From positions 62,001-126,000 of the forward strand of contig NTMA01000073.1 of NCBI GenBank assembly GCA_002917075.1: a DNA stretch of 64,000 bases, read 5' to 3'. The position numbers and the translations under genes are program-made. The first letter of the stretch is position 1, and each line of letters starts with the position of its first letter. The DNA comes from Hawksworthiomyces lignivorus. Taxonomy: Eukaryota; Ascomycota; Sordariomycetes; Ophiostomatales; Ophiostomataceae. The notes under the pieces were generated by a model. It searched no databases, was not told the DNA's origin, and saw only the letters and a program-made list of their open reading frames with translations. Below, piece by piece: positions 56,353 to 64,000 of the stretch.

Positions 56353-58218
56353 TCAAATGTGCTCTCTCGGGTCCACTGGTCGGGCGCCTAGGTCGGCTAT
56401 GACGTCGTCGTCGTCCGGCGCGTGGTTCTGGATGGTCGACCGCACGCGCTCGGTGCGGACGACCTCTGAGGCGTCGCTGTTGCTCCTACTGCTGATTCCG
56501 ATGGCGGCGGCGTCGGCGACGCCGTCCTCTTCGCCTTTGGTGACGCTGGCGCCGTTCCGCAGCTCCCAGCTGCCCACCCGCTCGTGGTGCGCCCCCGTCT
56601 TGGACACGGCCATGTCCGGGTCGGCGGCCTTGCGCTCGGCGCCCTTGAAGCCGCCGCCGGCGACGGCGACGTCCGCGTCGTCGACCTCGTAGGCCTTTGC
56701 GGCCGCGCCGCGGTTCCGGCCGGCAAAGAAGAAGCGCAGGCCGCCGAGCAGCACAGCGGCCATCAGAACCAGGCCGAAGACGGCCAACGTGACGAGAGCG
56801 CCGATGACGCCAGCCACGGCCGGACTGACGCCGCCCTTGCTGCTGCCGCTTCCGCTGCCACTGCTCGATCCCGAGCCGCTGCCGCCGCCGTAGCCGGCGT
56901 TCTCCTCGAAGCCCGGGCAGAAGATGCTGACGCCGTCGCACATGACGCACCACTCAGCGACGGTCTCGACAGCAATGCCACCCATGGCGTTGGCGAAGTC
57001 GTTGAAGCTCATGCTCGCCTGCATCGAGGAATTGGTGAAGAGGCCGTACTCGACCAGCGGGCCGTCGTCGGCGTCGTAGGCGGGCTGGTAGAGGAAGCGC
57101 ACCTGCAGCTCGCTGGGGCCGGGGTAGACGGTGGTGTTGCTGTCTGACGACGTAGGCGACCACAGCTCAAAGATCATAGTGGCGCCGGGGCCCGGCAGAC
57201 TGGAAAATATGCTAGCAAAGGGGCCGTTGAGGAGGCCTGAGAGGGCAAAGAAGGCCAAGAACGGCTCGAACGAGCCAAAGATTAGGTTCAGCTTGTTGTT
57301 GGCACCACCCTTGTTGATGTTCTTCTTGAGCAAGGTGACGATCTGGGCGGCCAGCATGCGGCCCGAGATGGCACGGATCATGTCGCCCTCTTGGCCGCCG
57401 GAGACGGTGAGGTTCGCGTTGAGGTCGAGCTGCTGAGTGGAAGCTAGGAGCTCCAGAAATGCGAGCTCGGTTGCGTTGATGGCGTTGGCGATCTGCGGGT
57501 TGTGGTTGACCTGGAAGGACGCATAGTCGTAGAGATCGTAGGCGTAGTAAAAGTTGGTCATGGCTTCGGCGAAGACATCCTGGAACACGGTCGGCCACAA
57601 TGACTCGTAAAAGCCAAGCGTTTCGTTGTAGACCTTCTGGACGTTGGTGTCTGTGCGGAAGTTGTTGAGGATAGACGCTTGGTACTGGGTGCAGGCGACG
57701 TTGCCTTCAATCCAAGAGGAGGTCGGGTCTTCGAGCGAGGCGGTCTCGACGAGAGGGTACTGGTAGCCGCCGAGCGGGTAGTTCATCACCGTGCCATTGG
57801 TCAGCACGGCCGCTTCGAGGCCGCCGTTGTCGTATGCAAATTGATCGAGCACCGGCGGGTAAAGCCCTTGCAGAAAGGCCAAGGCGCCGGTGGCGATGTA
57901 GCTATCGTCCGTGCTGAGGACGCTGACCTGAGAATTATCAAGAGCATTGGACTCGATGCCGTTGATGGGCACAGTGGCCGTGGCGTCGCTGGTCACTCCG
58001 TCTAGCAGATAGCGGGCCCGGAGAGCAGAGCCCTGTGTAAACATCTGCTGCGCGCCCAGGGGCGTCAATTGTGGGATTGTAGGTCCGATGAGCGGCGTGC
58101 GCTCGCCGTACATCACATACGCCACGGCAGCCCAGACGGTTTCCTGCGCTGCGGCGGCTGGGGCCCGAGTGACAGCCGCTAGGAAGAAGAGCACGAGGCT
58201 GTCGCGAAACGAACCCAT
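56353..58218 (-). CDS. Membrane-anchored histidine-phosphatase-like protein, catalytically degenerate
   Basis: Single exon, 621 residues. I chose the ATG at 58218 because it begins a good signal peptide (MGSFRDSLVLFFLAAVTRAP). Upstream in-frame sequence has no ATG. The body resembles branch-2 histidine acid phosphatases: the N-terminal strand AVAYVMYGERTPLI, LTPLGAQQMFTQGSALRARY, and a helical insert ending LIFGSFEPFLAFFAL. In active enzymes the first motif is RHGxRxP and the later one contains His-Asp. Here Arg-His is Met36-Tyr37 and the His-Asp position appears to be Phe-Glu, so phosphatase activity is unlikely. Several N-x-S/T sites suggest glycosylation. A Gly/Ser linker leads to one transmembrane span (VIGALVTLAVFGLVLMAAVL) and a cytoplasmic tail of about 120 residues. 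It is probably a cell-surface or vacuolar type I membrane protein with a binding or structural role. Confidence 0.78.
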   Translation of the reverse strand: MGSFRDSLVLFFLAAVTRAPAAAAQETVWAAVAYVMYGERTPLIGPTIPQLTPLGAQQMFTQGSALRARYLLDGVTSDATATVPINGIESNALDNSQVSVLSTDDSYIATGALAFLQGLYPPVLDQFAYDNGGLEAAVLTNGTVMNYPLGGYQYPLVETASLEDPTSSWIEGNVACTQYQASILNNFRTDTNVQKVYNETLGFYESLWPTVFQDVFAEAMTNFYYAYDLYDYASFQVNHNPQIANAINATELAFLELLASTQQLDLNANLTVSGGQEGDMIRAISGRMLAAQIVTLLKKNINKGGANNKLNLIFGSFEPFLAFFALSGLLNGPFASIFSSLPGPGATMIFELWSPTSSDSNTTVYPGPSELQVRFLYQPAYDADDGPLVEYGLFTNSSMQASMSFNDFANAMGGIAVETVAEWCVMCDGVSIFCPGFEENAGYGGGSGSGSSSGSGSGSSKGGVSPAVAGVIGALVTLAVFGLVLMAAVLLGGLRFFFAGRNRGAAAKAYEVDDADVAVAGGGFKGAERKAADPDMAVSKTGAHHERVGSWELRNGASVTKGEEDGVADAAAIGISSRSNSDASEVVRTERVRSTIQNHAPDDDDVIADLGARPVDPREHI

Positions 58219-60311
58219 GACTGGCGAGCTCCCTGGATCGGGATGTATATAGCTGGAGAGATTTACTCTGAGTACGGATTGCAAATCTGGTGTCGCAGAT
58301 TGCGCAGACAAGTCACTAGAAGCTTGAAGAGTATAGCGAGGTAAGAAACAGAGAGACTCCAAACAGGAAGAAATCGGTAGCAAGAATCTACGCCCAGGCG
58401 AAGGGAGGCTGGAAGATGCTTTAAGAGGGAAGATAAGACAAAGAAAAGCAGAGCTGCGGCGGGGAAGGAAGAAGCAGCTTCGCCGCAGCTACCGTGCCCT
58501 ACGTAGTGTACAAAGGAGAGCGAGCTGCATCTTGCCCGGCTTCCTATCGAGTATCTTGGCCCATCCTGCCCACTGTCACCATAAGATGATGGGGCGTGCA
58601 AATCCGGATGGGGGCAGGGAAAAAGAAAAGAAGACAGCTCCAGCCGAGAGAAGCGGAGAGACAGATGCGCTTCGTCCTCTATTGGAACAGAGGGGAAGAG
58701 ATCGGCCTGTCCTCCTGTACAGAACTAGAGCTAAGCTTATTTGACCTCACAGAGACCAGGGTCTTTCGAGGTAGTGGTTGTGTCATCGCTCATGGGGTTG
58801 GGAAAAGAATGAAAGGAAAAGGTGACAAAGATGGGCTGTCTGTTCTTTGTGTGTTGTTGGCTGTTGCTGATGATGAGTTAGCTAGCGAGCAAGAGCTGGG
58901 GGGTGGATGACGAAGGAGGGGTGTAGGGTAGCGCTAGGATGATAGTGGGGAAAAGACTAGGTGTGATTCGAAGCAGTGTACGAGTATTTCTCGTGGCAGT
59001 GGATGCGCAGGCAAGGCAGCACACACCCACCTACCCACCCAGACTGCTGCACAATACGCGATAAGAGAAGCTGCACGACCGAGAATTGCGATATGGTGGA
59101 TTTACTCTGGCGTGCTCTGCAACCTCCGAGAGACCCATTCTGTAGCTTGATCCCATTCCCGTCCCTCCCTTCCACCAACCGACCGCCTTGTAGGCCATGT
59201 GGTTTGCTATTACGGTTATAGGTCGGTTGCAGTTGGGCATGCGAGAGAACAGTAAGGACCCCGCGCTATCCGTATAACAGGAAGCGCCCATTTATAATCG
59301 TTATCAGTGGGCAGGATACTGTAAGATAGAAAATACCAAACCATGGGTTGATCCTAAAAGCGCCCAAGAAATCGCAGCATGTGATTCACTTGTACATACG
59401 TGATGAGCAGATGGGGGTGGAACATGTCTTGGAACCCCAAAAATCGAGTGACTAACACCAAGTAGCCACCCCGCTGATTGAGAGATAAAAGACCAAGACG
59501 AAAATGAGTGGGAATGAACGAGAGTGAGCTCACCGCCCGGCAGCGCCTTCCCTCTCCCTGTTCCGAGATGCATGACTGGACCGGAAATAGGGAAAGTGCC
59601 TTTTCGCTCAGTTGACTAATGTAGAGAGTAGGTAGTGTACATAAGAAAAGGCATGCTACAAGGCGGAATGGAGAGGAGCCAAGGACGTAGCACCGCAGAG
59701 GATCTGCAGCAGCGGCATATCGACTCTTCAGTACGTTGATATTTACTGTGCTCTCTCGGTCAGCTTCAAGCAGTCTGGAGTGGATTTGCCAGGGGTAGCG
59801 GCGGCGGCGCTTCCCACACGTGGGCTTTTATCCCATATATATCATATGAAAAGCTATAGAGTACTTTGTACTTGGTGAATGGATTAAGGGCTTCTATTTA
59901 GGACGGTTCAGTAACAGTACTTTTTATGAATAAAACGTGGCTGGGAGAGGAGCTCATCGAATGCGCGAAAAGAGCCCAAAGAGGAAGAAACAGACACTAA
60001 CTATTGGCGGTACTGTGAACTGGCTCGACTGGTTGCATATAGCATGCGGCATGGGCTCCGTTTAGAGAATGGTCAAATCCTTTTTTCTAGGCCTTACTCT
60101 TTACGGAGTACTTCAACCAGCTAACCAAAAGCGACTACTGAGTCTCCGTCTCTTTTTTTTTTCGGGGTTTCTGCCTTTCTAAATCGCACGACTCTCGGTC
60201 TCCATGCCTTCTAATATGCGTATGTTCAGAGCCAAAATGAACTATTTTGACTGCCAGGTCTTTCGCCCGGCCAAAAAAGCTGGCCTGGCCACTAAGGCCT
60301 TGTCTCTTCCT
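58219..60311. other. Intergenic region of about 2.1 kb
   Basis: Promoter of the phosphatase-like gene and 3' region of THR4, both on the minus strand. It includes one TACGGAGTA (60102-60110). I see no further gene. Confidence 0.55.
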
Positions 60312-62208
60312 CTACTTCTCAGCAGCAGAAAGCTCCTCTTCCACTTGCCGCTGCACCAGGGCGCTCACTGCCTTCCAGTCGTTGGCCGCCGACGTCAGCC
60401 GCCGCTCCTTCTCTTCCAGCCCCACAAACTCGGCCGGCCGCACCTTGGTGTCAAAGTCGAAGCCGGCGTCGTCCTTGAGCGCCGTCACCACGGCCCCCGC
60501 AAACTTGGCCGGGTGCGCCGTCGACAGAGACACGTGCGGCACGTTGGGGCTCGTCCGGCCGATCGAGCGCTGGGCAGCTGTCACGCCGACCGCGCTGTGC
60601 GGGTCGAGCACGTAGCCGCCGGTGCTGCTGCTGCTGGCGCCGTCGCCGGTGCTGCGGTAGATGGCCTTGATGGTCTCCAGCGTCTGCTCGTCGCTCACGC
60701 GCTCGCTCTCAAACGTGCGCCGGGCCATCTCCAGCACGTCCTTGTAGACGGGGCCGAAGCCGCCCTTGGTCTTGAGGTCGCGCAGCCACACGGCGACCTC
60801 CTGGCCGGCCTGCTTCTTGTTCCACGCGTCGTCCATGCCGGCGCTCCCCGCAAACTCGTAGGCCAGGAACCACAGCAGCCGCTCAAAGTTGCTCGACACT
60901 AGGATGTCCATAGCCGGGCTCAGCGTCTCCTTGACGCCGTCCTCGGCCGCCTTGGCGGCGCCGCTCGGCTGCTGCTTCTCGTAGCGGCCCGTCTTCCAGA
61001 ACCGGTCGAGGATGTCGTTCTCGTTGGTCGCAATGACAAGCTTGTCCACGGGCAGGCCCATGCGGTAGGCGAAGTAGCCGGCCAGCACATCGCCGAAGTT
61101 GCCCGTGGGGACCACAAAGCGCACTTTGTCGCCGAGCTTGAATTCTGGGACCGTCTTGGCCAGCGTAAAGTACGAGTAGAAGTAGTAGGTGATCTGGGCG
61201 AGGATGCGCGCAAAGTTGATCGAGTTGACGGCGCCGAGATTCAGCGCCTTGTTCGTATCCGGGTCGGCGAACAGCGCCTTGACAATGTCCTGGCAGTCGT
61301 CGAATGTGCCTGTCACGGCGAGGTTGTGGACATTCTTGTCGAGCACCGTTGTCATCTGCGCCTCCTGGATGGGGCTGACGCGGCCCTTGGGATGCAGAAT
61401 GAACACAGACACGTCCTTCTTCCCCCGCAGACCGTAGATCGCTGCGCTGCCCGTATCGCCAGATGTTGCGCCAACAACTGTCAGATGATGGCGATCTGTT
61501 GGTCCAGATTAGCCGATGCTCATTGGATGCATGCACACATCTCTCTTCCTCTTTTCTCTTTGCCTAGAACATACCTCGCCCAGTCTTGCCCTCGTTTTTC
61601 CGAACGAGGAAGTACTCAAAGAGATTGCCAAGAAATTGAAGGGCGACCTGGCAGAGAGCGATACTAAGTCAGCATAGCCCAACCTTTATTTTAGCAGAGG
61701 AACCTGCTTTGACGGCTTACATCTTTGAAGGCGAATGTCGGTCCGTGGAACAGCTCAAGCAGATATAGGTTGTCCTTGAGATGCACAAGCGGGGTTACTT
61801 CTTCAGTGCGAAACGTAGAGTAGCTGCGATCGATGATGGCCTTGAGGTCTGCGGGAGGAATCTCGGACGGCGAGATGTAGAGAGAAAGGACCCGGAACGC
61901 GACATCGGCAAAAGGAAGGCCGGCCCAGCTTTGCCAATCAGCCGCCGTGGGAATCTCCTGCGGGATGAACAAACCCCCGTCGGAGCCGAGACCCTGGAGG
62001 ACAACTTCTTCGAAGGAGAGCTAAGTACGGAGACAAAATTCAGTATTGTACAGCGGCCGAGGTAATACAAGAGAGGGGAACTGGCAAAGACTCATACATC
62101 CTCATCTTCGCCACGGGTGGACAGGTATCGCTGCGACGCAGTGTGTGTGCCCTGGGCCTCAGCGGCGCCATTGGCCGTGGCCGACGACGTTCCGTTAAGA
62201 TTTGACAT
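60312..62208 (-). CDS. THR4: Threonine synthase
   Basis: Four exons on the minus strand: 62208-62098, 62020-61721, 61647-61575 and 61495-60312, giving 555 residues. All three joins keep frame and rebuild the family sequence: GEDED to LSFEEVVLQGLGSDGGLF, FAFKD to VALQFLGNLFEYFL, KTGR to DRHHLTVVGATSGDTGSAA. Threonine synthase converts O-phosphohomoserine and water to threonine and phosphate with pyridoxal phosphate, the last step of threonine synthesis. The PLP lysine lies in HGPTFAFKD and the phosphate-binding loop in GATSGDTGSAA. VVPTGNFGDVLAGYFA is a further family block. The N-terminal 25 residues are poorly conserved. It is cytosolic and lies divergent from LHS1. Confidence 0.96.
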
Positions 62209-63235
62209 CTCGGCTGTTTATGTATATAGTGTGATACTCTTCTCCTTCAGGAGGAAGAGTCAGGAGGATCAGAAAAGACGTTTAGTTTCCGTCTTCCGTC
62301 TTCCTTTCTGCTTCCATGAAGGAAAAAAACCTGAACTCCCTAAAAAAAACCGCCCCTCCAGCCAAAGGCAAACACCCCACGCCGATTCGGAACACTGACT
62401 AACACAGTGTAGAAAAACAGTATGCGACATGATGTTTTGTGGATCACTTGGCACTCTCCGCACTGGTTCAACAGCCAGCGAGAAATACTCCACCACCAAG
62501 GACGAAAAGAACACGTTAAAAATGGACACTAATCGAAGCGACATTATTAAAACAAAAGTAAATCGGTGGTTCCAGCCATTCAGAGAGAAATGGACTGTTA
62601 GACCTCTAGCCAGGTAAGAGGCGAATGAGGGCCAAACGAGAGAAGCGAGGCTATTAGCTATTACATGAGTTATACACAGAGACAAGGATATTGCAGCTGG
62701 CAACATCTGTCTCTTTTTGGGCACCTGTCAGAGACTGTGGGGCAACAGCTTCTTATCGGACCAATTGTAGCTCTATCGGTGTTCAAAGCCCCCACCACCA
62801 CGCTTCTTGGCGACTTTGAGGACGTCCATGCTGTCCTTTTTGTCTTGCTTCTCTGGCATATCAGACACATCTCTGCCCGTATAATCGCGACAGGCCCTCT
62901 CTTAATAACGTTGTTATTTCCTCATTCTTTTTCCTTTTGTCTGCGATGCGGCAAAGGAATTGCCATTACTGCTGAGATTTCAGGTTAAGGCCAGATCACA
63001 TCTTGAGCCCGGCTACCTGGCAGTCATTCTTTTTGCGTTCGTCACTTTTACTTTCTCGTCTTGGCCTCTGTCGAAGTCTTTTATATATTGGCCTGTCTCC
63101 CTTCATTCTTCTCTTGTTTGCCAACGACTTCTTCTTCCTATTTGCGCTTCGAGCGTACTTTTCTTCCCTCCTCTCCTTTCTCTCCCCTCGCATTATTTTC
63201 TCTTCACCGACTATCGCCCACCCCACTGAAACAAA
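62209..63235. promoter_or_regulatory. Divergent promoter region THR4 / LHS1
   Basis: 1027 bases between start codons pointing away from each other. On the THR4 strand, TGACTCT at 62262-62256 is one base from the TGACTCA site of Gcn4/CPC1-type general amino-acid control activators. It lies only about 50 bases upstream of the ATG, so it is weak evidence. CT-rich sequence at 63060-63235 is the likely LHS1 leader. Confidence 0.4.
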
Positions 63236-64000
63236 ATGGCAAAGAGAACGTTCTCGTCGCTGCTGCTTCTCTGCTGCGGCCTGGTCCTGTTCTGCAGCCA
63301 TGTCTTTGCAGCATCCGCTGTCCTGGGCATTGACCTTGGTACAGAATACATTAAAGCTGCTCTCGTCAAGCCCGGCATTCCACTCGAAATTGTCCTGACC
63401 AAAGACTCAAGAAGAAAGGAGACCTCGGCGGTGGCTTTCAAGCCACCCCAAGGCGGCCCGAAAGCCGGCTCCTACCCCGAGCGCGCCTATGGCTCCGACG
63501 CAATGGCTCTCGCCGCCCGGTTTCCGGGAGATGTCTACCCCAACCTCAAGGCCCTCTTGGGTCTCCCGGTTGAGGACAGTGCCTTAGTGAAGGAGTACGC
63601 AGCGCGCCATCCGGCTCTGAAGCTGGAGGCGCACCCGATTCGCAGGACGACAGCCTTTAAGAGCAGCGGGGCGTTTGTGGCCGATGAAGAGGCGTGGCTT
63701 GTAGAGGAGCTGCTCGCCATGGAGCTTCAGAGCGTGCGTCGCAACGCAGAGGCCCTGGCCGGCACAGACACGTCGGTGCGCTCCGTGGTGATCACCGTCC
63801 CGCCGTTCTATACCACCGACGAGAAGCGTGCTGTTGAGCTGGCGGCCGATCTGGCGGGTCTGCGTGTTCTTTCTCTCGTTAGCGACGGCCTCGCCGTCGG
63901 CCTCAACTACGCTACTAGCCGCCAGTTCCCAAACGTCAACGACGGCGCCAAGCCGGAGCTGCACATGGTGTTCGACATGGGCGCAGGCTCGACCAAGGCG
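63236..64000 (+). CDS. LHS1: ER-lumenal Hsp70-like chaperone Lhs1/GRP170, 5' part
   Basis: Partial gene: the first 255 codons are present and the window ends mid-gene, so the 3' end and any later introns are unseen. Start at MAKRTFSSLLLLCCGLVLF, a clear signal peptide ending near AASA. The Hsp70-type ATPase domain begins at LGIDLGTEYIKAALV. Glu/Tyr in place of the Thr-Asn of canonical Hsp70, together with the signal peptide, points to the Lhs1/HYOU1 branch rather than Kar2/BiP. SVVITVPPFYTTDEKRAVEL and VFDMGAGSTK (second phosphate motif) follow. Lhs1 is a nucleotide-exchange partner of BiP in ER translocation and folding and is usually induced by the unfolded-protein response. It is divergent from THR4. 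Confidence 0.92.
   Translation, partial: MAKRTFSSLLLLCCGLVLFCSHVFAASAVLGIDLGTEYIKAALVKPGIPLEIVLTKDSRRKETSAVAFKPPQGGPKAGSYPERAYGSDAMALAARFPGDVYPNLKALLGLPVEDSALVKEYAARHPALKLEAHPIRRTTAFKSSGAFVADEEAWLVEELLAMELQSVRRNAEALAGTDTSVRSVVITVPPFYTTDEKRAVELAADLAGLRVLSLVSDGLAVGLNYATSRQFPNVNDGAKPELHMVFDMGAGSTKA

Noticed and set aside
1..64000. CRISPR arrays, bacterial operons, prophage or integrated viral genes
   Set aside because: No regularly spaced repeats, Shine-Dalgarno-led operons or viral structural or replication genes. Introns and the gene set are fungal nuclear.

Overview
The window is filamentous-fungal (Pezizomycotina) nuclear DNA. The genes are widely spaced and interrupted by short introns (about 55-90 bases) with GT...CTAAC/CTGAC...AG signals. 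The leaders are pyrimidine-rich, the coding sequence is GC-rich with Ala/Gly/Gln runs, and the gene set (BEM1, VPS36, APL6, NUF2, THR4, LHS1, an RTA1-type protein, fungal Zn2Cys6 factors, a fungal NLR) is fungal. A Sordariomycete, perhaps a Hypocrealean, is my guess. It rests on gene style and on a recurrent intergenic TACGGAGTA motif, not on any search.

Layout. 1-8.7 kb: a CENP-B-type DNA-binding protein (+), then the polarity scaffold BEM1 (-). 8.7-16.6 kb: about 8 kb without a convincing gene. 16.6-22.9 kb: THP3-like SAC3/GANP protein (-) and ESCRT-II VPS36 (+) sharing a 545-bp divergent promoter, then a divergent mitochondrial-carrier-like protein (-). 22.9-26.2 kb: gene-poor, with simple repeats and a tRNA-like hairpin. 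26.2-33.8 kb: AP-3 beta subunit (-), an RTA1-family membrane protein (-) and a Zn2Cys6 regulator (+). 34.4-37 kb: an unrecognised protein (+) converging on the kinetochore protein NUF2 (-). 37-42.6 kb: gene-free, ending in a CT-rich leader for a 998-residue disordered protein (+). 46.7-50.6 kb: a divergent NLR/effector pair. 51.7-55.5 kb: a 1254-residue regulator with both a Zn2Cys6-like and C2H2 fingers (+). 56.3-64 kb: a membrane-anchored histidine-phosphatase-like protein that has lost its catalytic motifs (-), threonine synthase (-) and the start of the ER Hsp70-like chaperone LHS1 (+), cut by the window edge.

The most interesting unit is the pair at 46749-50622. Joining exons by hand gives an NB-ARC/TPR receptor of 846 residues and, divergently transcribed 448 bp away, a 246-residue helical protein. 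The receptor's extreme N-terminus (residues 6-24) and the small protein's extreme C-terminus (residues 217-235) align without gaps as one Gly/Asn-punctuated motif, and the small protein carries a Val-Gln-Ile-Gly tetrad like the RHIM core. This is the architecture of fungal amyloid-signalling NLR/cell-death effector pairs (the HET-s/NWD2 and PP-motif types). Nothing else in the window is obviously linked to it functionally, although a large zinc-finger regulator lies immediately downstream of the effector.

The start codons given here are ATGs that I located in the sequence. Exon borders were deduced by eye from splice signals, reading frame and family similarity. No database search was possible.
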